A DNA stretch of 64,000 nucleotides from Erodium maritimum (GCA_963921825.1 OY997595.1:63643879-63707878); one strand, 5' to 3'; numbered from the stretch's first letter, positions 1-11,319 are shown. Made by a program: numbers and translations. Notes: generated by a model from the sequence alone, not told the origin.

Positions 1-260
1 ACGTGAACCCTTGGTTGTGATATGACCGGGTAAGTGATAGACCGGTTGGTGTGTTACGTTAAGATGGTCCAGTTGGTATACCGAGATCAGCTATGGTTAT
101 GTGCTGCGTTGTCATAATCTTGACGTGTGCTCCAAGAGTAGACGTGATTTGTGTGATGCCTACACCGAGGGATAGTTCCGGTGTATGTCATTGAGGCCAA
201 GGATGGCGCGATCGATACCTTGATGTTGTGTGGTCCAGGAAGACGTTGACCGAGGGTGTG

Positions 261-470
261 CCGGTCCGATACGTATGTTGAGTGATGCCTCGAGTCTGTG
301 TGACGGGAAGACATCCGACTGATGGTATTGCCGGTCCGGTACGTATGTTGAGTAGTACCCCGAGTCTGTGTGACGGGAAGACATATGACTGAGGGATTTC
401 CGGTCGAGTATGTTACCCCCAGTCTTAGTGAGGGGAAGATATCGTGACTGATGCTGTGTGGTCCAGTACG
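261..470. repeat. 70-bp minisatellite in LTR copy A
   Basis: About three head-to-tail copies with a period of 69-70 bp. Units start with ccggtcc(g) at 261, 331 and 400 and include cgagtctgtgtgacgggaag. The array sits in the LTR position that carries different arrays in the three related copies. Confidence 0.85.
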
Positions 471-480
471 ATATAAAGTG

Positions 481-549
481 GTTGTGTGCATTCTGTAATA
501 TTGGCTGTGTGCATTCTGCGATATTGGCTGTGTGCATTCGGTAATGTAG
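481..549. repeat. 23-bp tandem repeat, three copies
   Basis: Three adjacent 23-bp units starting at 481, 504 and 527 (core gctgtgtgcattctg), followed by partial units to about 625. This is a second, independent tandem array inside LTR copy A. Confidence 0.8.
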
Positions 550-1515
550 GATTGGTGCCGTTATGCGACATCTGTGTGTCTTGCTGTGTGCTTTATTCTC
601 TCTGGCTGGCTGTGTGCACTTATAAGTATGACTGAGGTTGCGCAAATGGTTTGTCACGCCCCAAATCCGGTTTTGGCCGGACTCGAGACGTAACTTGAGT
701 TGACAATTAAATAATAATGAAATAATAATATAACCGATTAAATACTCAAGAGGTTCCGTTAAAATACTCGAATAACATGTTCCAAATCATAATTAAGAGT
801 TAATGCTCCAAAAAGCGTACGTAAAACAAAGGGTTCACTACAGTGACCAAAAGGACGTCTCTAAGACCCTAATGCTCAGACACTCCAGAAACTCCCGAGC
901 CTCGGGTCCACTAATCAACAAGCATGCCTTTTTACAAACAGTAGATAAAACAGCAGGGGGTGAGCTTACGCTCAGTAGGGAAAATCATAAACAGTTTAAC
1001 CTCCAATTTAGTAATAAACCTGCTTTAGCACGGCGACACACAATGCAATTAATACTTATAAACAATATGATGCTGTAAAAAGGCAAGACAAGAACAATTA
1101 TCACATTCCTAAAGATAACGGTAACTTTCAGGAGAATAAGTGAAAAGCGTTATAAAGATTCGATAACTACTAAAATGGGATCATGTGAATGTCACACCAA
1201 CAACTCAAATCCTCAATACTCCGATCCACGAATAGGTTCTTGTGTCATATCGGATCCCATACTCCGATCCACAAGGGTATTCGTGTCATATCAGATTTTC
1301 CCTCGGTCCAGAGGAGGCACATACATCGGGGCACCGAAAATATCCTTGAAAGGACACATATCGTTGGAATTCTCGGAAATGCCCCCAAAGGACCATAGAT
1401 CATCGGGAACCGAATAATGCTCCCGTAGGACGCACACACTCAGGTGAATCTCAAGTAACCACCCCCACAGGGTAAACCATTCAATTGCCCCGCATGGTCC
1501 AACAACCAATGTCCC

Positions 1516-1640
1516 GCAGGATTAACCAACCAATGCCTCGTAGGGTCCTCCAATCAATATCTCGCAGGATTAACCAACCAATGCCCCTCAGGGTCCTCTA
1601 ATCAATATCCGCAGGATTAACCAACCAATGCCCTGCAGGG
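1516..1640. repeat. 47-48-bp minisatellite in solo LTR copy B
   Basis: Tandem units begin with gcaggattaaccaaccaatg at about 1516, 1564 and 1611. The unit is unrelated to the arrays in the other family copies, although its position within the LTR is equivalent. Confidence 0.8.
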
Positions 1641-1792
1641 TCAATCACTCAAACTTAGAAATCCATAGATTCATCAATACACATCACAAGGGATTCATAC
1701 CCACAATTACACTTACCGTCATACTTACCAACCACGTTCCATCGGTCTATCACTCACCCGATCATACCATTTGGCACAATAAATTACACTCA

Positions 1793-1862
1793 AACATTCA
1801 TTCATGCATTCCTTCAATCATACAATCATTCGAGCATTCATTCAATCATTCAATCATACAAT
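1793..1862. repeat. Degenerate ATTC-rich simple repeat
   Basis: A run of interleaved attcattc/aatcattcaatcat units inside solo LTR copy B. It looks like ordinary slippage-derived low-complexity sequence. Confidence 0.7.
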
Positions 1863-3405
1863 TTATCTAGTTTCCCTATACCCTTAGTTCATTATAAAAC
1901 TAAGCAAGCAATGCATGTGAGGCAACTACAACCAATCCTATGGCTCATCTCGACCTTTCTACCAGTAAAGCAATTTCCCAAGTATTGAAAGTGAGTTAAC
2001 TAGTTGTTCACATCCTATGCATGAATACTAGACACGCCCGGTTATTAGAAATTGAAAGACGATTATTCTAGTTATTCCCATCCTATATGCAATCTAGGAC
2101 CTTTCCGATTTTATTAACCTAATAGGCATACTAGGTATTAAATTGTACGAGGAGTTTAGTACTTTCCGTACCTCAATGACGAACTAACAGCTGCGTCTCC
2201 TAGCTGATGATGACCGGGCCAACTCCATCTTCTCGGGCGGAGTCCAAGTTCTCGGGCAAAGTCCAATCCTGGGTTTTAACAATTAATGCCCGACATCAGT
2301 CCCGATATTAACTAAAGGTCCTCTGATTTGTCAGATCAGTCTTTTAATTATCCAATTCTAAGTCAATTAACTTAATTTAATTAATTAATCAATTATTCTG
2401 GTTTTAAAATAATTTAAACTCTTTAAAAAACGAGTTGCCCCGGATCCGAGCCCGAATCCAGAGTCCAGACCTGGTCCAGGACATGGTTTTGGGCCGAGCT
2501 TTGTCCGAGGCCCAAGGCCCAAACCTGAAGTCAGATCAGGCCCAAAGCCCAACTCGTCAGGAAGCTCGAGTTAGGGTTCGTTCTTTGTCCAGTGCCACTC
2601 CGGCGACGGCGCCGGGAAATTCGAATGTCGAAACTGATGGTGTTGGAGGCATCAGGATCTGGATGTCGACGGGAGAGGCGTTTGGGGAAAAGACCGGACT
2701 CTCCCGTTCAGAACTAGCGGCCAAAAGAGCTCTCCGTCGAGAGAGAGTTCCAGATCTGGAACCCTCAGCTCCGGCGACGCTCTCCGACTGCACCCGACCC
2801 CAAACGAGCTCAGATCTTGCGGTTTTCCGGCGAAGAGGTTGAATGGGAGGGTGAGCCTGGTGGAGAATCGTGCTCACCGTCGTGGGTTTGTTCGATACTG
2901 ACACGGCGAGGCTTCGGACCAGAAAAGGTGCGGCGGCTACGGGTTCGAAGCGACGAGGAAGAAGAAGCAAGGAGGGTTCTGGTGTTGTGGTTCTGGTCAC
3001 GGTGGGAGCAGAAGAAGTAGAAGGAGATGGAGTAGAAGGGAGAGAAGAGAAGCGAAGCTGGCCGGAGACACGGCGGCTCTGGTTCGTGGCTGAGAGGAGC
3101 GAGAGGGGGGGATCTCGAGGAAGGAGACGCTCATTGGGAATCGTGCGAGGAAATGCGGATCTGAAGCGGCTGCGTGATGGTTTTGATCTTAGGGTTGGGC
3201 CGCGCTCGGGAGATGGGCCTGGGCAATAGCTTGGCAATGGGCCAAGGTTCTGACCAGCCTGGTCAACCTGTCCAGCCCAACTTCCCTTCTTTCTCTTTTT
3301 GTTTTTTTTGTTTTTTTTTTCTTTTCAACACTACCTGTTGCAATTTCCTACCCCAATGTTTCTGATTTCACAACATTGCCCTTTAGAAATAAGTGGGGTT
3401 TTACA

Positions 3406-3817
3406 TGGTTGGTAACCGGGAACTGCCCGAGGGCGCCGTTTATAGTTGTGCCTTTCTAGTATGCCCTAATTGAACGGTTATCCGTGGTGGTGAACTAAGA
3501 TTCACAACCTTAACTACTTTTCATGCTGAGCATAAGCTCAGCCCTTACTTTGTTGTGTTTCAGGTATTGAGCGGGACCAGTACTAGCAGGATTCTCGGAG
3601 CTAGGGAGCTAACGAGGGTTTGGGCTAGTATCTAGAGACGTATAGTCTTATTACTGTTTTGACTGGTTAATATTACTTTTATCGAGCTGTTGACTCGCGT
3701 GGATTTTTGGAACTTTAAATTACTATTGAGATCCTCTTTATAGTTTAAATTACTTTAATATTATTTTCTTTAAGTTGGCGTCTCGAATCCGGTCAAAACC
3801 GGATTTGGGGCGTTACA
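3406..3817 (+). mobile_element. Long-LTR family, outer LTR copy A, right end
   Basis: Continuation of the LTR in 1-651 after the solo-LTR insertion. It contains the family's conserved ctgagcataagctcagccct block (3526-3545), also near 41345 and in the reverse complement of about 970. It ends at 3817 with ggatttggggcgttaca. The next base continues a copia reading frame, so this LTR inserted into the copia element below. Confidence 0.8.
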
Positions 3818-4529
3818 AATATGGATGGTACTCCCACAAATACTACACACTAGCGAAGCATGATCGGAGGTCTCGAATATCTGGTGAACACGCGACCTTA
3901 TCTCGCTTTCTCGGTTGGGATCGTTAGCAGATACGGGGAAGCCCCAAACTCGGAGCATATAGCAGTGGTGAAACACATCATGTGTTATATAAAAGGTACT
4001 CTAAACTATGGTTTGATATATAAAAAATGAGAGGGATCGAAAAACTTGGTCGGATATAGTGACACTGACTTGGTCGGAGACATTGATGATCGGAGAAGCA
4101 CCTCTGGTGTGTTGTTCTCTGTTGGCTCTTCTCTTGTTACCTGGCTATCTCAAAAGCAGAAGATTGTCGCATTATCAACATGCGAGGCAGAGTACACAGC
4201 TGCAACCACAACCACATGCCAAAGATTATGGCTAAGGAACTTGATGGCGGACATGCTCAACATGAAGCCGGAGAAGCTGAAATTGCTCGTGGATAACAAA
4301 TCCGCTATAATGCTTGAGTAAAAATCCCATGTATCATGATCAGAGCAAACATATCGACACTCGATATCATTTTATTAGAGAGAGTATCGAGAGAAACGAA
4401 GTGCAAGCTGAGCATATCGCTTCAAGAGAACAAGACGTTGAAATCCTCACTAAATCAGTGGCAAGGATCAAGTTCCAAGAGCTAAGATTGCAGATTGGAA
4501 TCGAAGAGGTATCAAGGGATCAAGATTAG
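3818..4529 (+). pseudogene. Ty1/copia reverse transcriptase end and RNase H, broken
   Basis: C-terminal part of a copia polyprotein. Visible blocks in order are TRPYLAFSVG and VSRYGEAPNSEH (end of RT), VKHIMCYIKGT, the RNase H stretch GYSDTDLVGDIDDRRSTSG, LSTCEAEYTA, and VDNKSAIML followed by HIDTRYHFIRE. The frame is broken by a TGA at 4028-4030 and a frameshift near 4314-4320. The 5' part is missing because the long LTR ending at 3817 interrupts it. In copia elements this module copies the RNA and removes the template. The copy is non-functional. Confidence 0.92.
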
Positions 4530-4970
4530 AGGGGAGATTATTAGCATTTCGAATAATCTTGCTCCTCAAGACACTTCTATGTTTTTTCAAATACCCTAGC
4601 TTTGAATAAGTCGTTTCTTATTTAGATTCGATCCGATTGTAAAGCCTTATTTTTAGGCTATTTTCTTTGTTTAATTTGTTTCGATTCTCTGCTATAAATA
4701 AACGCACCATCCCCTGAAGAAATGATCTCGGGGTTTCGCAAAACATCAACCGTATGTTCTCACTTTCATTGCTTCAGTATACTCTGTTTTTCCATCAAAG
4801 GATACAGATGATCTCTGGCTCTCTCTTGCCAGGCTCTCTCTGCAACTCTCTCACGATTAAACGTACAAGATTAACAATTCGATCCCTAGCTCTGAAGCTT
4901 AAGCTTCCAGACCTTAAGTCTATCCTACGTGGACTGTAACAGACTCTTAGCTTCTACCACCTTCCTAACA
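4529..4970 (+). mobile_element. Copia polypurine tract and probable 3' LTR
   Basis: Directly after the RNase H frame there is a purine run (agaggggaga, 4529-4537), where plus-strand DNA synthesis would start, followed by an LTR-like sequence from about 4539 (tattagc) to about 4970 (cctaaca). It contains a TATA-like ctataaataaa at 4690-4700. The exact right end is inferred from the CTAACA ending. The 5' LTR is outside the window, so the boundary could not be checked against it. Confidence 0.6.
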
Positions 4971-5770
4971 ACAACTCAATTAGCACTGATGAGACAGCTA
5001 ACGGTGCTAGTTGGCCGTTGAGTAGCGTTGGAGCTTTGGAGTCAAGACGATGTCATTGCCAGCTCAACCAAACGATGTCATTTGTCTTTGTTCTGGGTAG
5101 GATCCTAACACGTCGATGTGGCTAAGGGCGAGTGGACGACGGACCGAAACACGCTGGCTTTGCATTTCTCTGATGCCGCTCTGCACCTCTTCGGTGCCGC
5201 TGCGACGGAGGCGAGGGCGCTTACGAGAGCTGAGGATAAGGACTCCGACGGTTGAAGACAACCCTCCCGAGGGCGATTGTAATGGTTCGGAGCGAAGATT
5301 CACAACTGGGGACGGTGCTATTTCGACATTGGGTCCTAGTCGGATTTCTAAGGGCCAATGGCGGCTGAGATGATTTTCCCCTAATGGTAGCCTCGAAAAC
5401 ACAGGTCGAAAAGGAGAGTTTCTCCGGCGAGGCAACTAGTGGCATATATGGCTCCCAGATTTGCCCAATACGGCTATTAATGGAATTCTAGACTAAGACG
5501 ATATCAACTGCTAAGCAGGCTCGGGGCCGCGAGACGTTAGATTTGAGAAACGTACCGCTCCACATAGATCGGCTCTGACCGATCACATTCCTCCACTATA
5601 CTAAGAGATTCTTCTTAAGCAGATACCGTACCCCCTACATAGACACATTTCAGATACCTTAATGAAGCCCAAGTCAAGAAATTGTTGATTGCTGTATGGG
5701 CCTAAAGAATACATGACAAGATTAAACCGAGATTTGAAAAGTCGGGCAGTTTAACAGGATCAGAGTGTTG
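4971..5770. other. Unclassified sequence
   Basis: Mixed-composition sequence between the copia LTR and the next ORF. Short overlapping ORFs exist on both strands (for example 5064-5435 minus) but none shows a recognisable domain, and the opposite frames mirror each other. No TIR, LTR or tail boundary was found. Confidence 0.4.
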
Positions 5771-5929
5771 GGATTACCTAGACAATAATTTGGTCTTTAT
5801 TATCTTATGCCAGCTTGAGTCAGGAAGATTTTTTTTTATCAGAGAGAAATACAAAGAAATTCTATTGTAAATCGGAAAGAAAAGGAAAATTTGTACTGCG
5901 CAGCGCATCCTCTGCTTCTCTGCTAGGGT

Positions 5930-7240
5930 TTGGTGCTTTTGCGATTTGCGTTTGTCTTCATGGTGATCTCGAGCGAGGTGGGAGACGGAGAGCGGGCCGG
6001 TGACGGGGATGTCCACTGGGGACCCTGTCTGCCGGAGAGGAGTGTCCCGGACGTCGAGTACGACTCCGGCACGGAACTTCCGGATGAAGATCCGGAGGAG
6101 GAGCCGATGCATGCGTCTAAGGAGGAGGCGGTGCAGGCGGCTGTGACGGCCGGGGAGGACGGCTGTGTGGTGGTGCGGCTGAGGATGGGTGTGGCGATGG
6201 AGTTGCTGGACGAACCCGGGCAGTCGGAGGAGACGGGCTGGGTCCCGGGTAGTCGGGTTCGATCGGGGCCAGCCTGCCTCCGTCGCACGCCGACGAGGGG
6301 CCTTGGCCAAGGAAGACGGGCAGCGTGGTGGGGCGGACTCCGGGATTAGGTGTGGCTCGGGTCGCCGTTGCTGGTTCTTCGCTGTCGGCGTCATTGGGGG
6401 CGGAGCACACACCGATCCCGATCTCCTCGGGTCCGGCCTTAACGTCGGAGGAGTTGCCGGAGGAGACACCGGAGGAGCTTGCTTGGCGCCGAAGAAAAGG
6501 GAAGGGTGTGGCGGCTGTGGATCCGGGTATGGTTGAGCGGTCGCCGGAGCAGGGTCGTGGCTTCATGGGTGATGCCCGATGGGCGGCTACTTTGGGTCAG
6601 AAGTCGATATGGGCCCAGGGTGGTGGTGGTGATGTAGCCCGGTGGGCTACGAGATTTGGTGCAGGCCGGAATAATGAAGAGAGGGGGAGTGGTTTGGGTG
6701 AGGGGGCCGGCTTTGGGCAGCACCGTCGAGGGGGCATGAGCCCGGCCCAGGCGGGTAAGACCTACCCGACCGCTAGGGTTCAGGCGGATGACCACTATCT
6801 AGGACGGAGTCGACCTCCGGGGTAATCAATTGGGAGGCTGGACTCCCAAATGGGAGCTATGAGGATCAAGGAGGTTGTTGTGCATGTCCAAGAGATCACT
6901 GGACGGGGGAATATGTATCGATTTGCGCTAGTCGCAAAGGTTCTAACTACCAAGAAGTTTTATTGGAAGTCGGTAGTGGCACGAATGGAGGACCTCTAGG
7001 GGATGAAAGTCGAGGCCAAACCCCTGGAGGGCGGTCTTGTTGCTTTTTTTCTTCAGGTCTGCAAAGGAAAGGGAACGGGTCCTATTGGGTGAGCCCTGGT
7101 CTTTTGGGATTCTTTGGTCTTATTCACGGACCTACGGGCTCACATGCATGTCTCGGATCTGCAATTCCACCACTTTTCGGTGTGGACGCGGGTCTTGAAC
7201 CTGCCAAGATGGCTCTGGAAACTCTCGGAACCTCATGATC
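5930..7240 (+). pseudogene. DUF4283-type (LINE ORF1-like) protein, degenerate
   Basis: A GC-rich coding-like stretch spanning several frames. The first block (5930-6349) is acidic and opens MVLLRFAFVFMVISSEVGDG; the second (6325-6825) is Gly/Arg-rich; the third, after about 6840, resembles the DUF4283 fold: ARMEDLWG-like start, EAKPLEGG, then after a frameshift RVLLGEPWSFG followed by QFHHFSVWTRVLNLP. DUF4283 proteins are common in plant LINE ORF1s and related orphan genes and are thought to bind nucleic acid. Frameshifts near 6340, 6830 and 7050 and a stop near 7000 make it a pseudogene. No zinc knuckle remains. Confidence 0.55.
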
Positions 7241-7529
7241 ATAAAACGACAAGGGGCCTATAGAGCTTAATCCAAAACTGAATTTCGACAGTTGCACCCC
7301 AACATAAGCTCCACTGGTCACAAGGGACTTCCATGCACTCCACTAGCGTAACTCCGATGACTTCCCTGGTGGCCTTTGCACGAATAAAAGGCGGGAGACC
7401 CCGTGCATGTACCTATAGTTGGATCCGATCCAACTTGGGAAGGTCCCGAGCCGCCGGGTCCAATATCTTCGCCAGCAGCATGGATTGAGAAAATTAGTAC
7501 TTGTCACGGTCTGCTTGTTGATTTATCCA
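7241..7529. other. No gene seen
   Basis: Non-coding sequence between the DUF4283 remnant and the LINE relic. No repeat boundary or reading frame could be supported. Confidence 0.5.
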
Positions 7530-8663
7530 AGTAAAGTGAATTTAATTGGGAGGGAAATACAAACTTCAACTTTATTTGCTCTGAAATAATAAGAACCAAC
7601 TTACAATTTACTTCTTCACAAACAAAATTCTCAGCAGCCCAGAGAAGATCAAAGAAACCTCAAGTCTAATATGTATGATACAAGGTCTAAAAGAGGTAAA
7701 GAAATTCCTCTCTTTCATGTGTCAGATAAGAAAAAAAAAAGGAAGATCCTCTACTGTGTTGCCTTCTAAAGAAATTAAAAGTCTTTAGGAGTATTGTAAT
7801 GCTATTGAATTGAAAGCATTTTAGCAAATGATTTAGTTATTGATCAATTTGATAATTTTGAGGCGAAAATAAACCCAAGGATGATTTTTGAGACAGATTC
7901 AGGTGATTAGTTTGTTGAATTGGAAGGTGAAGAGGATGATTGTCTTGTTGAGATAGAATATCAAGCTAGAGCTCATACCTCTCTGTAATTCTTTTGATGT
8001 AGATCCTCTCTTGGATTATGAGAGGATCCTCCTCCGTGCAAAATCGAAGAGCTTTTAGAAATGTCTTTTAGAAGCACCATCTTTTATTGTCTTGCAGGAA
8101 TCAAAGCTACAGTCTCTACCCTTTTTTTTTCCTGAGTGGAATGGGATATCATTATTGCTATTGTGAATGTTTATGCTCCTTGTACCTCTAAACAGAGGAG
8201 ATCTCTATGGAAGAAGCTTCTTGAGGAAATTCTTGGGTAGTCATTCTCTCAGACAATATGTTTGGAGTGTGGGTATTTTATCCTCTTAAGTTTTAGGTTT
8301 TAGTTTGTTGGTGTGTTGGTAGCACTGCTTGTTTAGGCTTGGAGTGTTTTTTGGTCATGGATTCTCCTTTTCTTTTGGCTGCACAATTTACACCTGTCTG
8401 TTTGATCTTTCATTTCTCAGGTTGGTGTTGCTAAAAGGGGAATCATCATGGGAGTTTTCTGCATAGGCCTTTGGGAGCACAGGTCTTAGAAGGTGCTACT
8501 GCATATTTAGGCACTTCTGAAGGATCAATTGGGATGTTATTCTATTTTCTTGAGGATCTAGTTGTATTGGTTTGAGGAATTGATCCTTTTTGGATCCCTT
8601 CCTGCTTTGTTCTATATTCCTATAGAACACTAGCTTAATAAATTTCTTAGCTTATCAAAAAAA
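7530..8663 (+). mobile_element. Degenerate, internally deleted LINE relic
   Basis: Fragments of a plant L1. Around 8070-8105 one frame reads APSFIVLQESKL, matching the endonuclease motif region (FILLQETK in the intact LINE at 13140). Around 8163-8240 another frame reads AIVNVYAPCTSKQRRSLW, matching NVYAPCDARGKEALW of the same LINE. The reverse transcriptase is absent and the sequence passes straight into a T-rich 3' UTR ending cttatcaaaaaaa at 8651-8663, a typical LINE tail. The 5' limit is uncertain. Confidence 0.65.
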
Positions 8664-8939
8664 GTTATAGGAAAAGGTTTCTGCTCCATCACACTTCTCC
8701 TGGTAGTGTGTTTCATGAGCTTTTTCATGGGGTTTTGCTGATATTTCAGGGGCTGTTTTATTTGGTAAGTGAGGGTTTCTCAGCCTTTATTAGTCTTGTT
8801 TATGTTTGTTATTAGGTTGTTTGGGTAGCTTGGACTGCAAGTTTGCCTTATTCCATTGTTTTGTACTTATGATAATTTTTTTCTTGGCCTCTTTTATACT
8901 TCAAAGAATTGATCCATTAATAATTACTGGTAAAAAAAA
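8664..8939 (+). mobile_element. Possible second LINE 3' UTR
   Basis: A T/G-rich stretch similar in style to LINE 3' UTRs elsewhere in the window, ending in an A-run (ggtaaaaaaaa) near 8931-8939. No TSD or coding motif was found. Confidence 0.3.
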
Positions 8940-9337
8940 TCTCAAATTTTAAAGATCAATAAACTCATTGCTTATAAAAAAACAAATTTTTTTGATCTGC
9001 GAGTAAAAGGTATCAAAACTATAATTTGATACAACTGATATACATTTTGAGTCACTGAAATTTAATTCTAGAATGGTATGTTATTCTTATATGATCATAC
9101 AAAATTAAGCATAACATATATGGTACACACCAAAATACTGATAAACTACATGAATTTATATTTTTATTTGTTGATTTCAGATTTTTCTTTTTATATCGTT
9201 ATACCAAGAAGATGAAGATTCCAGCCCTCACACAGTGATATAAAGGTGAGAAAGAAAAAAAAACCAAAAACATGGAGCACCAAAAACTGACAGTACAAAT
9301 GAAAAAACAGGGATTCCAGCTGAACGAGATATAATTA
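8940..9337. other. AT-rich non-coding sequence
   Basis: AT-rich flank with no reading frame or repeat structure that can be supported. It ends at the MITE. Confidence 0.5.
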
Positions 9338-9622
9338 GAGCATCCACAACGATGGACTGGGAGTTATTGGTGGCGAGGAATCGGCAGCATGGAGCAGGCG
9401 GAGAGCTGGCGATTCAACATTGACGATGAGCGCCAACGGTGACCTCACCACCTCTTCTCAACGCTGACGGTGAGCAAAATTATGAAGAAAAGGACACTTA
9501 CCTCCAATACTTACCACCTAGCATTAGAGGGTCCTAACTATTAGTATTGACCGTAAACAAAAATAATAATTTTTTATCTTCACCCTCCCGTCAGCTCCCC
9601 CACTTAAGCATTGTGGATGCTC
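9338..9622. mobile_element. Tourist-like (PIF/Harbinger) MITE
   Basis: A 285-bp element with terminal inverted repeats gagcatccacaac at the left and gcattgtggatgctc at the right. The left flank is TTA (9335-9337) and the right flank is TTTA, so the 3-bp TTA duplication is present within one base. It has no coding capacity. The TIR resembles those of the MITE at 25034 and the Harbinger element at 25699. Confidence 0.75.
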
Positions 9623-9965
9623 TTTAGCGAGACATCTTCTTCCCAAAAGAAGAGAACTCTTACTGACATGAGAATATATACAAGAATAAATCTCTACCCC
9701 ATTTCTGAGATATTGTGGATTTTCTTGAGGTTGAACATTACTAATTAAACAGAAGAAGACCATATAAGTAGTCAGCAACCCGAGAGCATAAAGAAGATAG
9801 AGTGACACAATACAACATACGGTATAGATAAAATATCGGTATAACACAAAACACAATACAGGAGACAAAAAAATACAAAACACACTACAAAAGATAATAA
9901 AAAAACAGATGAGAAGATACACTCAACACTCAATTTACTCGATCTCATCTGCCACGCACACACAG
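9623..9965. other. AT-rich flank
   Basis: A-rich plus strand. Minus-strand ORFs here are T-rich readings with no domain, so nothing is called. Confidence 0.4.
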
Positions 9966-10216
9966 TATTAGAGAACCAACTCAACTAAAAGCTTAAGCTG
10001 ATAGTTGAAGGCCCAATTATATTAATATTCTAACACGCGCCCTGAGAAGAGGAGAAGAGCTCATTGAGAAGAGAGATAAGGGCTGGCCCATTTGGGGCAA
10101 ATTTGATAAATTGAGAAGAAATAGAATTTTTGTAGAGAGTGGGGTTTGAACCCGGGTCCATGAGGTGCGAAGGCTCTGATACCATATTAGAGAACCAACT
10201 CAACTAAAAGCTTAAG
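9966..10216 (-). mobile_element. TRIM-like miniature LTR element (truncated)
   Basis: Two direct copies of tattagagaaccaactcaac, at 9966 (about 70 bp, ending taaca at 10035) and at 10185 (about 32 bp remaining), flank about 150 bp. Read on the minus strand the order is LTR end, then tggtatcagagcc (10172-10184), which matches the 3' end of initiator tRNA-Met and so is a primer-binding site, then a short non-coding interior, then a second LTR starting TGTTAGAATATT. This is the layout of terminal-repeat retrotransposons in miniature. The upstream LTR is truncated on its outer side. Confidence 0.7.
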
Positions 10217-10340
10217 GAGTGAGCATAAAGTTTCTCGTTCCTCTTTTCCTTCTTCTATCCTTCCATTCCTTATTTTGGTTCTTCATCTACTTCTCCTCCT
10301 TCTTCTTCTTCTTCTTAGAGGAGCGGAACCCGTGACCTTG

Positions 10341-10428
10341 AGGTGTTATCTGAGGTGGTAACGAAAAGGAAAGAAAAGATAGAACAAGCAAGTTTTCTCC
10401 TTTTCGTCACCACCCTCTAATAACACCT
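10341..10428. repeat. Imperfect 29-bp inverted repeat
   Basis: aggtgttatctgaggtggta... (10341-10369) pairs with the reverse complement of 10399-10428 with few mismatches, leaving a 29-base loop. It could be a small foldback remnant. No flanking duplication was seen. Confidence 0.6.
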
Positions 10429-10855
10429 TACGGCCGGAGCTTCAGCTTCTTCCAAGAAAAACAAGGAGAAGGAAAATTGTATACCTGATAAGTAGTTTTT
10501 GGAGGGTCAGTGGTGGATGGAGGATTGGTGGACGTGGTGTCGGATTCTTGTGGTGAGTGAAACATTAGAAGTGGATGAGGAGAGTTGAAAGTAGATGAAG
10601 AGAGTACGAGGGAAATGTTACTTTAAAAGAAGCATTATGAGATTTGGTGTAGGTATTAATTAGGTTGGGTGAGTGAGATATCAGGTAACTTCGCTACTGT
10701 CACATAAATGTACCAAAAAAATACAGACAGACCTTAAGTTTTGGTATGAAGAGAGAAGGAAAAAGATAAAAGACATTTGGTTGCTGACATGTATCTCCAC
10801 ATTCGTGTTAAGACATAAATAGATGAAGTGTGTCATCAATTCTCAACCAAATGTG

Positions 10856-11125
10856 GGTTACTGATAACGGTTTATCGGTTCTGTCGTTTTCGTTTGTTTC
10901 CGGTTTATTTGTTTCGGGTTTATTTGTTTCGGGTTTTACTGTTTCAGCAGAAAGTTTTGTTATTTGGCTGAAGCTTTGTTTTCTTTTGTTGCAAGCCTCA
11001 GCTTTTTGTGTTTTTTTTATCGTTCTTATTTATTCAGAATAAGTCATATTGACTTAGTATTTTGCTTTTCATTGTACTCCCTTTCATAGTATAATGAAAT
11101 TTTCCCCTCGTCTATCAAAAAAAGA
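10856..11125 (+). mobile_element. 5'-truncated LINE insertion with 18-bp TSD
   Basis: A 270-bp insertion ending in ctatcaaaaaaag, flanked by the perfect 18-bp repeat aattctcaaccaaatgtg at 10838-10855 and 11126-11143. A long TSD, A-rich tail and missing 5' end are the marks of target-primed reverse transcription. The short ORF in it (rich in VSGLF repeats) is just 3' UTR read through and should not be taken as a membrane protein. Confidence 0.9.
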
Positions 11126-11143
11126 AATTCTCAACCAAATGTG

Positions 11144-11240
11144 ATTGACGATGAAATTTTCAAATTACCCGCCATACTTCACAGTATACTGACCATCTTC
11201 TCCGCCTAAAGATATTTATGTTAGAACCAAATAAAAACAC
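11144..11240. other. Flanking host sequence
   Basis: Short AT-rich segment between two LINE insertions, ending in aaataaaaacac (11229-11240), which may be the left target-site duplication of the large LINE. Confidence 0.5.
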
Positions 11241-11319
11241 TATAAAAAACAAGTATTGAACGCGCGGGACACGCGCCCCCTTTTTTCCTTTGGCGAAATC
11301 CCTAACCTAGACGAGATCG

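Larger units (their letters stand above)
1..651 (+). mobile_element. Long-LTR family, outer LTR copy A, left part
   Basis: Left portion of an LTR whose 5' end lies outside the window. The stretch near 28-50 (tatgaccgggtaagtgatag) matches copy D near 45450-45470 and the reverse complement of copy B near 1750, placing it in the same family and on the plus strand. The LTR is interrupted after base 651 by the opposite-strand solo LTR 652-3405 and resumes at 3406. It has no coding capacity; apparent ORFs here are fragments of tandem repeats. The family is not identified because no internal gag-pol of this family is in the window. Confidence 0.75.
652..3405 (-). mobile_element. Solo LTR, copy B of the long-LTR family, with TSD TGGTT
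   Basis: A 2,754-bp insertion bounded by TG and CA. Read on the minus strand it starts TGTAAAACCCCACTT and ends GATTTGGGGCGTGACA. Identical 5-bp duplications TGGTT flank it at 647-651 and 3406-3410, which is the mark of an integrase-mediated LTR element. No primer-binding site, gag or pol is inside, so it is a solo LTR (or an LTR-only derivative). It shares order and sequence with the LTRs at 38594-41636 and 43810-46100. From the 3' end on its own strand it holds an A-rich start, a GC-rich block of repeated GGCCCA motifs, the minisatellite slot, and the conserved 3' terminus. Confidence 0.88.

Noticed and set aside
2557-3237. A 226-codon minus-strand ORF.
   Set aside because: It lies in the GC-rich part of solo LTR copy B, overlaps equally long frames on the other strand, and has no domain.
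652-3817. A 39-bp terminal inverted repeat (tgtcacgccccaaatccgg... against ...ccggatttggggcgttaca) suggesting a 3.2-kb Mutator-like transposon.
   Set aside because: The two ends are the 3' termini of two LTRs of one family in opposite orientation. The true insertion is 652-3405, proven by TG/CA ends and the TGGTT duplication.
10830-11042. Small hydrophobic ORF with VSGLF repeats that could be read as a membrane peptide.
   Set aside because: It crosses the left TSD of a LINE insertion and consists of LINE 3' UTR.
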